Source: an uncultured Methylococcaceae bacterium | GTDB taxonomy: Bacteria; Pseudomonadota; Gammaproteobacteria; Methylococcales; Methylomonadaceae | NCBI GenBank assembly: GCA_903903365.1 | Contig: CAIUYS010000474.1 | Location: 1-5,986 of the forward strand | Direction: 5' to 3' | DNA: 5,986 nucleotides | Part shown: piece by piece, positions 1 through 5,040 of the stretch | Numbering within the stretch: the stretch's first letter is position 1 | Layout of the letters: the number at the start of each line of letters is the position of its first letter | Made by a program: the position numbers and the translations under genes | Notes under the pieces: model-generated | What the model was told of the DNA's origin: nothing | Databases searched by the model: none | The model's input: the letters and a program-made list of their open reading frames with translations, nothing else

Positions 1-36
1 GTATCCGTTTTTTTGAGTTAGACCAACAGCGTCATT

Positions 37-76
37 AACCGCAACGCTGAGGTGGGCTGCCACCGCGTTAGCGGTT
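37..76. repeat. Nested long hairpin
   Basis: The outer arms AACCGC-AACGC (37-47) and GCGTTAGCGGTT (65-76) pair with a single-base bulge. The inner arms GGTGG (51-55) and CCACC (60-64) pair around the loop GCTG, with TGA (48-50) as a one-sided bulge. In total about 16 base pairs form one stem. Such a structure is typical of extragenic palindromes, small mobile repeats or structured RNAs. No T-run follows on either strand, so a simple terminator is unlikely. The family is not recognised. Confidence 0.6.
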
Positions 77-142
77 TAGTTCAACGACCCTTATGTAAAT
101 ATTTGCATATGGGTCGTTAGCTGGCGGTCAGCTTCAACTAAA
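75..142. repeat. Palindrome inside a possible three-way-junction fold
   Basis: AACGACCC (83-90) and GGGTCGTT (111-118) are perfect inverted repeats. The 20 bases between them are also nearly self-complementary, giving a 36-bp near-perfect palindrome centred at 100/101. It is followed at once by a short hairpin, AGCTG (119-123) with CAGCT (129-133). Both lie between TTTAGTT (75-81) and AACTAAA (136-142), which pair perfectly over 7 bp. Together these predict a closing helix with two arms. It could be a miniature transposable or REP-like repeat, or a structured RNA; neither can be settled from one copy. Confidence 0.55.
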
Positions 143-346
143 AACCAATACACTTTCGGGGGGCTTGGGGGATGTTTTTTAAATAAACCCCTCTCTGCCC
201 CTGCATTGCTTGTCCCATTTTTCAAAGGGGGGGGGGAGCAAAGCGAGGGGCTTGAATATTTACCTATTATTTCTTATCGCTGTCTCGCCAGAATCAAGAG
301 TTAAAAACTTAAGGATTGAGATGTAGGGCAGCAGATTGAGTTTGTA
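143..346. other. Gene-free stretch with long G tracts
   Basis: No coding region, tRNA or recognisable RNA is seen here. The notable content is a series of G runs on the plus strand: six G at 158-163, five at 167-171, ten at 227-236 and four at 247-250, interspersed with C runs. The ten-G run is a candidate slippage site, and the group could fold as a G-quadruplex. Two copies of GATTGAG lie 20 bases apart (314-320, 334-340). Nothing links these to a gene reading frame. Confidence 0.5.
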
Positions 347-383
347 AATGTTGGGTTACTCTAGCGCTAACCCAACCTACATT
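347..383. repeat. REP-like palindrome
   Basis: GTTGGGTTA (350-358) and TAACCCAAC (368-376) form a perfect 9-bp stem with a 9-base loop. AATG and CATT extend it across a small bulge. Further out, ATGTAGG (321-327) can pair with CCTACAT (376-382). The minus-strand reading, AATGTAGGTTGGGTTAGCG followed by GTAACCCAACATT, resembles from memory a dispersed palindromic repeat common in methanotrophs, filamentous sulfur bacteria and cyanobacteria. It sits about 60 bp beyond the stop of the ASCH gene, where it could also affect mRNA 3' ends, but no T-run follows. Confidence 0.55.
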
Positions 384-442
384 GGTTTTTAGATTATTAA
401 AAAACCGCAAACGCATGCAGTATGGATAAAAATCCAGTCCGG

Positions 443-778
443 CTAGAGGTCGGTTTGGGCTGAAAAAGTATGAACCCATACCAGACTGTCAGCATTCCAG
501 GTCATGCCTGCGTGCATTTTTAAAATGATGTCTTTGTACACTTCAAGATTGGGATAACCTTCTGCGTGTGCGTCTGCATCAGTCATATCGCCTAAACGCT
601 GACGCGTTAAATCGCTAACAATAAAAGTCATGCCTTCCAGGTCAAACATTTCACCCGGTAAACCATAAATACCATCACGACGTTGCTGGGTTTTTGTTCC
701 GGCTTTTGTAGCTGCGACCAGTTTTGGGTGAGTGACCAAACGCTCTATTGAACAGGTTTTTGGGGGGTAAGCTTCCAT
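443..778 (-). CDS. ASCH-domain (PUA-like) small protein
   Basis: The product is 111 residues if translation starts at the ATG at 778. The body fits the ASCH fold of the PUA-like superfamily, a putative RNA-binding module: GTKTQQRR at residues 27-34, then a PGE turn (41-43), a beta-rich stretch, and RLGDMTDADAHAEGY at 61-75. The specific RNA partner is unknown and no catalytic residues can be claimed. The frame stays open to a GTG at 820, which would add 14 residues. I prefer the ATG because GGAA lies 6 bases upstream, the GTG has no Shine-Dalgarno sequence, and a possible -10 box at 809-814 would place transcription start inside the extension. It lies 104 bp after the lipoprotein gene on the same strand and may be read partly from that operon, but function does not obviously connect them. 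Confidence 0.75.
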   Translation of the reverse strand: MEAYPPKTCSIERLVTHPKLVAATKAGTKTQQRRDGIYGLPGEMFDLEGMTFIVSDLTRQRLGDMTDADAHAEGYPNLEVYKDIILKMHAGMTWNADSLVWVHTFSAQTDL

Positions 779-808
779 TGAGAGTTCCAGGTAGGTAAAA
801 ATGGCACC

Positions 809-814
809 ATTGTA
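809..814 (-). promoter_or_regulatory. Possible -10 box of the ASCH gene
   Basis: The minus strand reads TACAAT, five of six matches to the sigma-70 -10 consensus. Transcription would start near 802, about 24 bases before the preferred ATG at 778. The -35 region is poor, with no good TTGACA match at 16-18 bp spacing, so this is weak support only. Confidence 0.3.
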
Positions 815-882
815 CACCACCCGGAGAAAGGACGACTAAAGCCGATTAACCGTTTCGAGTGATGCCGCTGAATGCAAAGGTA

Positions 883-1437
883 TTATTTCTCAGGCAATTC
901 CGCCAGCCAGACTTGAATTTTGTTGGCGGCTTGTTGGGTTAACGCAGAAAAACCATTGACGGCACCCGCCGCATCGGGGGTTGGTGTGGGTTGTTCCAGA
1001 TAAAATGCTTGTGTACCGATTTTTTTCTTGTCGTCATTAGTATAGGCTTCCACGACAAAACGCAGTACGACTTTGGATTTATCGGGTGCATCGAATTGTT
1101 GCTCAAAATCAGTCAGCCGGATAATTAAAGGATGATTTTGTGTTTTGCCGCTGGCGATTAATAGTTGTTCAAATAGTTCAGGCGGTGAAGCAATCCAGAG
1201 ATCCAGCGCGTAGAAACCTACTTGCGTGGGCGCGGCATAAAGCAGTCGGTAACGAAGGCGATTATCCCAGAGCCATGTGGGCGCATCAACGGTAATTGCA
1301 GGCTCGTTATTCTTGCTGTTTGAAACGGGAGCAGGCAGGCCAAAATCATGGACGACCGGATGCTTCTTTGAAACACTGCAACCGGTGTTAAACACGACCG
1401 TTAAAACTACCAGCAAACCGAATAATATAAGTTTCAT
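883..1437 (-). CDS. PqiC-like ABC-transport auxiliary lipoprotein
   Basis: This 184-residue protein begins with a lipoprotein signal: a charged start, a hydrophobic core (residues 3-16), then NTGC with the lipidated cysteine at 20. Serine at +2 predicts outer-membrane sorting by the Lol rule. The mature part fits the ABC-type transport auxiliary lipoprotein family (ABC_trans_aux, relative of PqiC/YmbA): HDFGLP near residue 30, and the stretch from LRYRLLYAAP (61-70) through FYALDLWIASPPEL (75-88), the family's most conserved segment. PqiC pairs with the MCE protein PqiB at the outer membrane, so the inferred job here is docking the upstream MCE protein. It overlaps mlaD by ATGA and has AAGGA 6 bases before the start, which indicates translational coupling. 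It is the last gene of the operon. The exact name is uncertain, the family placement less so. Confidence 0.85.
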   Translation of the reverse strand: MKLILFGLLVVLTVVFNTGCSVSKKHPVVHDFGLPAPVSNSKNNEPAITVDAPTWLWDNRLRYRLLYAAPTQVGFYALDLWIASPPELFEQLLIASGKTQNHPLIIRLTDFEQQFDAPDKSKVVLRFVVEAYTNDDKKKIGTQAFYLEQPTPTPDAAGAVNGFSALTQQAANKIQVWLAELPEK

Positions 1438-2348
1438 TTGGGTTCCTTGTAGCCGGGTTCACCTGGGCCGGAACCCTGTTGATCAGGCCCCAGCAATAAG
1501 GCTTGTGGATTATTATCCAGTGCTGCAGCGGCTCTTTTTACCTGTTGGGCTGTCGCTTGTAATTCGGTAAGTAATTTATTCACTTTCGGTAAGGTGGTTT
1601 GCATCAATAAATCACTGGCCGTCTTACCGGTATTAAGCAGATGACCTGCTTTTGTACTGAGGTTTTGCACGTCACTGGTTAATAGCTGTAAATCGTGGGT
1701 TAGATCATTGATATGAGCCAAGGTTTTTTGGCTGTCCGTGGTTAAAGCAGGAATACCGGCCAGTGCCTTATCAATGCTTTTTCTTAATTCAGAAATTTTG
1801 CCGGTTAACGTGCTCAGGTTGCTTAAAATATCCCCCATATTTTTTTCATTTTCAACATTTAATAACGAACTCAGTCGCAACATTAAATTATCCGCTTTGT
1901 GTAAAATCTCTTCTCCCGAGCTCATCAATTTGTCAGTCATGGAGGGCACTAAAGGGATGCGGGATAAGGGATCATCTCCAGGCTGTAACACAGCGGGTAA
2001 CGTACCGGAATCTTCTAATTGAATTTGGGTAAGCCCTGTTACCCCTTTTAAGCGTAAGGTCGCAAAAACACCACGGGTAAATACAATTTCCTTATCGACT
2101 TCAACCGAAACCAGAATAATGCCGGTATCATTGGGATCAAACAGAATTTTTTTCACTTTTCCAACGGCAATGCCCCGAAAAAAAACCGTTGATTCGGGGT
2201 TAAGACCGGACACGGATTTAAGGGTCGAAATAACATAAACATTCCGCTCCCTTTCAAAATGCCCTATCCAATAAATAACCGCAGTGACCCCCATCACAAA
2301 AATAATCAAAAAAAGACCGGTAACCAGTGCGTGTCTATCTCTACCCAT
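1434..2348 (-). CDS. mlaD: MlaD-family MCE protein with long helical tail
   Basis: This is the periplasmic lipid-binding subunit of an Mla-type ABC transporter; the family forms hexameric rings with a central hydrophobic pore. One transmembrane helix lies at about residues 9-28. A single MCE domain follows at about 37-113, with VSGLNPESTVFFRGIAVGKV at 46-65 and GVTGLTQIQLED at 102-113. Residues 138-278 are helix-rich with heptad-like leucines. The C-terminus carries GPGEPGY (294-300), a short Pro-Gly tail motif that I recall from relatives paired with auxiliary lipoproteins. At 304 residues it is far longer than E. coli MlaD (about 183), the extra length being the helical region. The start overlaps the mlaF stop by 8 bases, with AAGAGG 6 bases upstream. 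The substrate is presumably phospholipid, as known for the family. Confidence 0.88.
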   Translation of the reverse strand: MGRDRHALVTGLFLIIFVMGVTAVIYWIGHFERERNVYVISTLKSVSGLNPESTVFFRGIAVGKVKKILFDPNDTGIILVSVEVDKEIVFTRGVFATLRLKGVTGLTQIQLEDSGTLPAVLQPGDDPLSRIPLVPSMTDKLMSSGEEILHKADNLMLRLSSLLNVENEKNMGDILSNLSTLTGKISELRKSIDKALAGIPALTTDSQKTLAHINDLTHDLQLLTSDVQNLSTKAGHLLNTGKTASDLLMQTTLPKVNKLLTELQATAQQVKRAAAALDNNPQALLLGPDQQGSGPGEPGYKEPK

Positions 2349-3123
2349 GAGTAGCCTCTTGATATTGAAATACCCGCTGAGCGCGTTTATTGTAAAAAAA
2401 CTTTTCGATGAATGGATGTTTGCAGCTTAACACCGATGCCAGTGACCCAAAAGCAACCAACTGATTATCCGCCAGCACGGCAACCTGAGTACACAAGTCC
2501 CTTAAAATATCCAAATCATGGGTCACCATAACCACTGTAAAATGATGAGCGCGATGAAGTTCTGATAACAGACTGACAAAATCTTCACTTGAAATAGGGT
2601 CCAAGCCGGAAGTGGGTTCATCCAGCAACAAAAGCCCCGGTTCCAAAACCATGGTGCGAGCCAGCGCTACCCGTTTGATCATACCGCCGGATAAGTCGGC
2701 AGGTTTTAGCCAGGCATCATGGTCAGCCAATCCGACCATTGACAGTTTCATAAATACGATACGTTTGATTAATTCTTCATCCTTAAAACCCAGTTCCCGC
2801 AACGGGAAGGCAATGTTATCAAAAACGTTTAACACGCTGAATAATGCGCCTTTCTGAAACAGCACGCCGCAATTATAACGTAACCGCTGGCCGTGATCGG
2901 CCGCCACATTTTTTAAAGATTGCCCCATAACAAACACTTCGCCCTGAGTGGGTATTTGCAAACCAATAATTTCACGTAGCAGAGTAGTTTTACCACAACC
3001 CGATGCGCCTACCAAGCCCAATATCTCGCCACGCTCCAGACTAAGATTAATATCCTCATGAACAATTTTATCATCGAAGCGTGTGTAAATATGCTCCAAG
3101 CGTATCGCATCGGATGAGGTCAT
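2341..3123 (-). CDS. mlaF: MlaF-type ABC transporter ATPase
   Basis: This cytoplasmic ATPase subunit powers lipid transfer through the MlaE permease. At 260 residues it has the usual family length. All core motifs are intact: Walker A GASGCGKT (39-46), Q-loop Gln90 in LFQKGALF, signature LSGGM (144-148), Walker B LLLLDEP (164-170), D-loop SGLD (172-175) and switch His202. The LSGGM signature followed by IKRVALAR and the QKGALF Q-loop are characteristic of the MlaF/Ttg2A/Mkl group rather than amino-acid or metal importers. Its start overlaps the mlaE stop by ATGA and it lacks a strong Shine-Dalgarno sequence of its own, so it is probably translated by coupling. The C-terminal end (about 230-260) is a short extension like that of MlaF, which in E. 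coli contacts the STAS protein MlaB; here STAS is in the permease. Confidence 0.93.
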   Translation of the reverse strand: MTSSDAIRLEHIYTRFDDKIVHEDINLSLERGEILGLVGASGCGKTTLLREIIGLQIPTQGEVFVMGQSLKNVAADHGQRLRYNCGVLFQKGALFSVLNVFDNIAFPLRELGFKDEELIKRIVFMKLSMVGLADHDAWLKPADLSGGMIKRVALARTMVLEPGLLLLDEPTSGLDPISSEDFVSLLSELHRAHHFTVVMVTHDLDILRDLCTQVAVLADNQLVAFGSLASVLSCKHPFIEKFFYNKRAQRVFQYQEATHG

Positions 3124-4259
3124 GGCATGCCTACGCCCATAAATAAAATGGCAAAGACAGCATCAATCATAATCACCACCGTAATCGAGGCCACCACGGA
3201 ATTGGTCGTTTCACTGCCCAGACTTTCGGTATTGGGTTTAATCCTAAAACCAAAATGACAGGCAATCAGGGCAATCATAAAGCCAAAGACAGCGCCTTTA
3301 CCCAAACCAATAAATACATTGAGCAAAGGTACCACATTAGGCAGTTTAAGAAAAAACTGCTGATAACTGATATCCAAGGTATTTTGCGCCGAAAACATGC
3401 CGCCTAGCAACGCTGAGGCGCTAGTCCAGGCACTTAACAGCGGCATGATCATCGTCAATGCCATCACTTTGGGCAGAATCAAGCGCAAAGAATGGGAAAT
3501 GCCCATCGCAGACAAGGCATCCAATTCTTCAGTAACCCGCATGATGCCTATTTGCGCCGTCATGGATGAGCCGGAACGACCCGCAACCAGAATGGCGGCT
3601 AATAAAGGGCCCAATTCACGAATAATACTTAAGCCAAGAATATCAATAATATAAATTTCTGCCCCGAAGGTTTTTAATTGTAAGGCTGATAAATAACTCA
3701 GCACGACCCCAATCAAAAAACCCACCAGTGCAGTAATACCTAAAGCCCTGACGCCGGCATCATAAATCGTGATGGAAATTTCAGAAACAGGAATTTCTTG
3801 CGGATGACGTAACAGATAGCCCACATCCAAAACCAGTTGACCCAACAAAGTGACCAGGCTTGTTAGTTGTGCCCAAAAGCCCCAAATTAGTTGTTGAGCC
3901 GTGTTAAAAAATAAATTGAACCAAGCATTGACGGGTTCTGCTGTCGGCACACTCTGTGTCTGCCAGCGATTAAATAAACGTTGGTGTTCGGGTTTAACCT
4001 GTAACCGGTCGGGTAGTTGTTTCCCCCAGGATTGCCAGATAATCAAAGCCGCCGTACTATCCAGTTCATCCACCAAAAGCATGTCCCAGTGCGAGGCTTT
4101 ATTGACAGTATTAAGGCTTATTTTTTGTTGCAGATCAGGCATTATCGCCAAATTACGAAGATTCCAACAGCCGGTTAAGCAGACAGTCAATTGCCCGTCG
4201 TTATTCAAATCGACTAACAACTGTGGCAGTAAATCCGGATTTGCTTCTGTTTTAATCAT
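3120..4259 (-). CDS. mlaE: MlaE-type permease with N-terminal STAS-like domain
   Basis: This is the inner-membrane permease of the Mla-type lipid transporter, 379 residues against about 260 for E. coli MlaE. The extra N-terminus (about 1-100) resembles a degenerate STAS domain: LTVCLTGCWNLRNL at 24-37, then WDMLLVDELDSTAA at 58-71, where the DST matches the conserved Asp-Ser position of MlaB-like STAS proteins. The MlaE domain runs from about 120 to the end, with roughly five or six membrane helices (about 128-150, 169-195, 203-228, 258-288, 308-338, 353-376). The family hallmark lies at 214-253, beginning RELGPLLAAILVAGRSG and continuing through VTEELDALSAMG. Fusion of STAS to MlaE explains the absence of a separate mlaB. 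It is the first gene of the four-gene operon. No clear Shine-Dalgarno sequence precedes the ATG, so the exact start is a little uncertain. Confidence 0.92.
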   Translation of the reverse strand: MIKTEANPDLLPQLLVDLNNDGQLTVCLTGCWNLRNLAIMPDLQQKISLNTVNKASHWDMLLVDELDSTAALIIWQSWGKQLPDRLQVKPEHQRLFNRWQTQSVPTAEPVNAWFNLFFNTAQQLIWGFWAQLTSLVTLLGQLVLDVGYLLRHPQEIPVSEISITIYDAGVRALGITALVGFLIGVVLSYLSALQLKTFGAEIYIIDILGLSIIRELGPLLAAILVAGRSGSSMTAQIGIMRVTEELDALSAMGISHSLRLILPKVMALTMIMPLLSAWTSASALLGGMFSAQNTLDISYQQFFLKLPNVVPLLNVFIGLGKGAVFGFMIALIACHFGFRIKPNTESLGSETTNSVVASITVVIMIDAVFAILFMGVGMP

Positions 4260-4308
4260 GGACGGGTGTTACAAGGGTCAAGAAGCGTCGAGTGGTTGCG
4301 ATACAAGG

Positions 4309-4335
4309 TTGCATACCCTGTTATTGGGTATGCAA
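4309..4335. repeat. Perfect 10-bp inverted repeat upstream of mlaE
   Basis: TTGCATACCC (4309-4318) and GGGTATGCAA (4326-4335) are perfect complements around a 7-base loop. The element lies 19 bases past the cupin stop and about 50 bases before mlaE. No T-run follows on either strand, so a standard intrinsic terminator is doubtful. If the promoter proposed at 4343-4370 is correct, the stem is at the very 5' end of the operon mRNA, where it could protect the transcript. As double-stranded DNA it could instead be a repressor operator overlapping the transcription start. Confidence 0.6.
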
Positions 4336-4342
4336 ACATTGC

Positions 4343-4370
4343 AGTATAACGGCTTAGTCGTAGCTGTAAT
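4343..4370 (-). promoter_or_regulatory. Candidate sigma-70 promoter of the mla operon
   Basis: On the minus strand the -35 element ATTACA (4365-4370, four of six) and the -10 element TATACT (4343-4348, five of six) are separated by 16 bp. Transcription would start near 4336, about 77 bases before the mlaE ATG. The -35 box lies inside the last codons of the cupin gene. This is the best promoter match seen between the two genes, but readthrough from the cupin gene is also possible. Confidence 0.4.
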
Positions 4371-4629
4371 GCTTTCGTAAAGCCTTAACGACTTCCCATT
4401 GGCTGTTTAGACCTTCGGGGAAAACAACCAAGTCACCCGGCAAGATTCGCACGGGTTCACCGCCTTCTGGGGTCACCAAAATTTCGCCTTCCAATATATA
4501 CGCAGTTTCTGTTTCGTCAAAATCGATTGGAAACTTGGAGACTTCTTTTTCCCAAATGGCCCAATTAGCGACATTTAATTCTTTTAAACGTTCTTCGCTA
4601 GGGTTATGTTCTATTGTGATTTGTGGCAT
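4354..4629 (-). CDS. Small cupin-domain protein (DUF861/cupin_3)
   Basis: This 91-residue single-domain protein fits the cupin_3 (DUF861) family related to the ureidoglycine aminohydrolase/EutQ cupins: ETAYILEGEILVTPEGGEPV (41-60), PGDLVVFPEGL (64-74), SQWEV (76-80) and a terminal LRKHY. The N-terminal part contains WAIWEKEVSKFPIDFDE (23-39), typical of these short stand-alone members. The usual HxH metal ligands of cupin motif 1 are replaced by Glu/Thr at 39-42, as is common in this subfamily, so metal-dependent catalysis should not be assumed. Function is unknown. The ATG at 4629 has only a modest GGGA five bases upstream, but no longer frame is available. It precedes the mla operon on the same strand, separated by 94 bp that include an inverted repeat; a functional link is not evident. 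Confidence 0.8.
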   Translation of the reverse strand: MPQITIEHNPSEERLKELNVANWAIWEKEVSKFPIDFDETETAYILEGEILVTPEGGEPVRILPGDLVVFPEGLNSQWEVVKALRKHYSYD

Positions 4630-4774
4630 GTGTATCCCGAACTACTATAAATTGATTGAGGGACGATTTTAACACTTTTCAGCGTCTTGTCGGTAAAATT
4701 ACCTATCCATTCATTCTTGGATATCCCCTTAAATGAAGTATTTTCCCTAACTATTTGACAGATTGCACTTTATA

Positions 4775-4803
4775 GACTTATCCACAAAACCTGTGGATAA
4801 GTC
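4775..4803. promoter_or_regulatory. Inverted pair of perfect DnaA boxes
   Basis: TTATCCACA (4778-4786) and TGTGGATAA (4792-4800) both match the DnaA 9-mer consensus TTATNCACA exactly, in opposite orientation with 5 bases between. The symmetry extends to 12 bp per arm (4775-4786, 4792-4803). A third near-match, TGTGTATTA (4804-4812), has one mismatch. A perfect TTGACA (4755-4760) precedes the pair on the plus strand, but no good -10 follows it. Inference: a DnaA-binding locus such as a titration or reactivation site, or a DnaA-controlled promoter. The symmetrical arms could also be a plain hairpin. Confidence 0.55.
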
Positions 4804-4861
4804 TGTGTATTACTAATTGAGTTGCTCCCTAACTTCATAATTTTTATTGAGATTTGTTAGA

Positions 4862-4890
4862 TTGACTAAAAACTACACAGCTCTTATAGG
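4862..4890 (+). promoter_or_regulatory. Candidate sigma-70 promoter
   Basis: TTGACT (4862-4867, five of six) and TATAGG (4885-4890, four of six) are spaced by exactly 17 bp. Transcription would begin near 4897 and run toward the small ORF at 4980. No long plus-strand gene lies downstream before folP, which is convergent, so the transcript would be a small RNA or an antisense RNA to folP. Confidence 0.4.
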
Positions 4891-4898
4891 TTATTAAA

Positions 4899-4911
4899 AA
4901 TCAAAGACTTA
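4899..4911 (+). promoter_or_regulatory. IHF-site consensus match
   Basis: The 13 bases AATCAAAGACTTA match the IHF consensus WATCAANNNNTTR at every fixed position and are preceded by the AT-rich tract TTATTAAAAA (4891-4900), as in strong IHF sites. A match this short can arise by chance, but its position about 100 bp from the DnaA boxes adds interest. It would lie just inside the transcript from the promoter at 4862. Confidence 0.35.
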
Positions 4912-4979
4912 CAGTTAGTATTTGAATTATTACGGCGTGTTGGCAGTCGTTTTAGCCAAATCACTTTAGGAGATAATAA

Positions 4980-5024
4980 ATGTGGGTAAGTGTTAACAAT
5001 CAACGATTCTGCTTAATACCTTGA
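4980..5024 (+). CDS. Possible 14-codon small ORF
   Basis: AGGAG (4968-4972) lies 7 bases before an ATG at 4980, an unusually good ribosome binding site. The frame encodes MWVSVNNQRFCLIP and stops at TGA (5022-5024). A candidate promoter lies at 4862-4890. It may be a true micropeptide, a leader peptide with no gene left behind it, or the surviving 5' end of a decayed gene. The peptide matches nothing I recognise, and no membrane segment or run of regulatory codons is visible. It converges on folP, whose stop is 16 bases away. Confidence 0.25.
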   Translation: MWVSVNNQRFCLIP

Positions 5025-5040
5025 TACTGGGATGTTTTAC

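Larger units (their letters stand above)
138..392. repeat. 12-bp inverted repeat with widely separated arms
   Basis: CTAAAAACCAAT (138-149) and ATTGGTTTTTAG (381-392) are perfect reverse complements. They could be ends of a small mobile repeat of about 255 bp. No target-site duplication is visible outside the arms, there is no transposase inside, and AT-rich arms raise the chance of coincidence. The left arm overlaps the edge of the three-way-junction fold and the right arm abuts the REP-like palindrome, so the region may be a patchwork of repeats. Confidence 0.35.
4630..5040. other. 411-bp gap with replication-type sites and no long gene
   Basis: Neither strand carries a gene longer than a few tens of codons. 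The left part should contain the cupin promoter, but only weak candidates are seen on the minus strand (a TAAAAT and a TATAGT without good -35 partners). The middle holds an inverted pair of DnaA boxes, and the right part an AT-rich tract with an IHF consensus, a plus-strand promoter and a 14-codon ORF. folP ends at 5041 and no convincing terminator follows it. Confidence 0.5.

Noticed and set aside
37..142. Integron attC site
   Set aside because: The GTTAGC and AACGCC-like words do not match the paired core sites (RYYYAAC and GTTRRRY) at the right positions, and no gene cassette is adjacent.
1..442. CRISPR array or tRNA gene
   Set aside because: There are no regularly spaced direct repeats, and no segment folds into a cloverleaf with conserved T-arm bases.
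1277..1570. Plus-strand open frame of 97 codons
   Set aside because: It lies antisense across the lipoprotein/mlaD junction, has no family resemblance and no good ribosome binding site; the opposite frames carry clear conserved domains.
4309..4335. Intrinsic terminator of the cupin gene
   Set aside because: The stem is good, but the bases after it on the minus strand are not T-rich, so it was called an inverted repeat instead.
3901..4380. Plus-strand open frame of 159 codons antisense to mlaE
   Set aside because: It is antisense to the STAS-like and early permease region, Cys/Ser/Lys-rich without motifs, and spans the operon promoter region; best explained as a shadow.
4755..4783. Plus-strand promoter using the perfect TTGACA
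   Set aside because: At 16-18 bp spacing the only hexamers (CTTATC, TTATCC, TATCCA) are poor -10 boxes, and TATAGA is only 10 bp away.
4630..5040. Chromosomal replication origin
   Set aside because: Only two perfect and one near DnaA box were found, with no repeated AT-rich unwinding 13-mers and no dnaA, gidA or rnpA nearby; a minor DnaA site is the more economical view.
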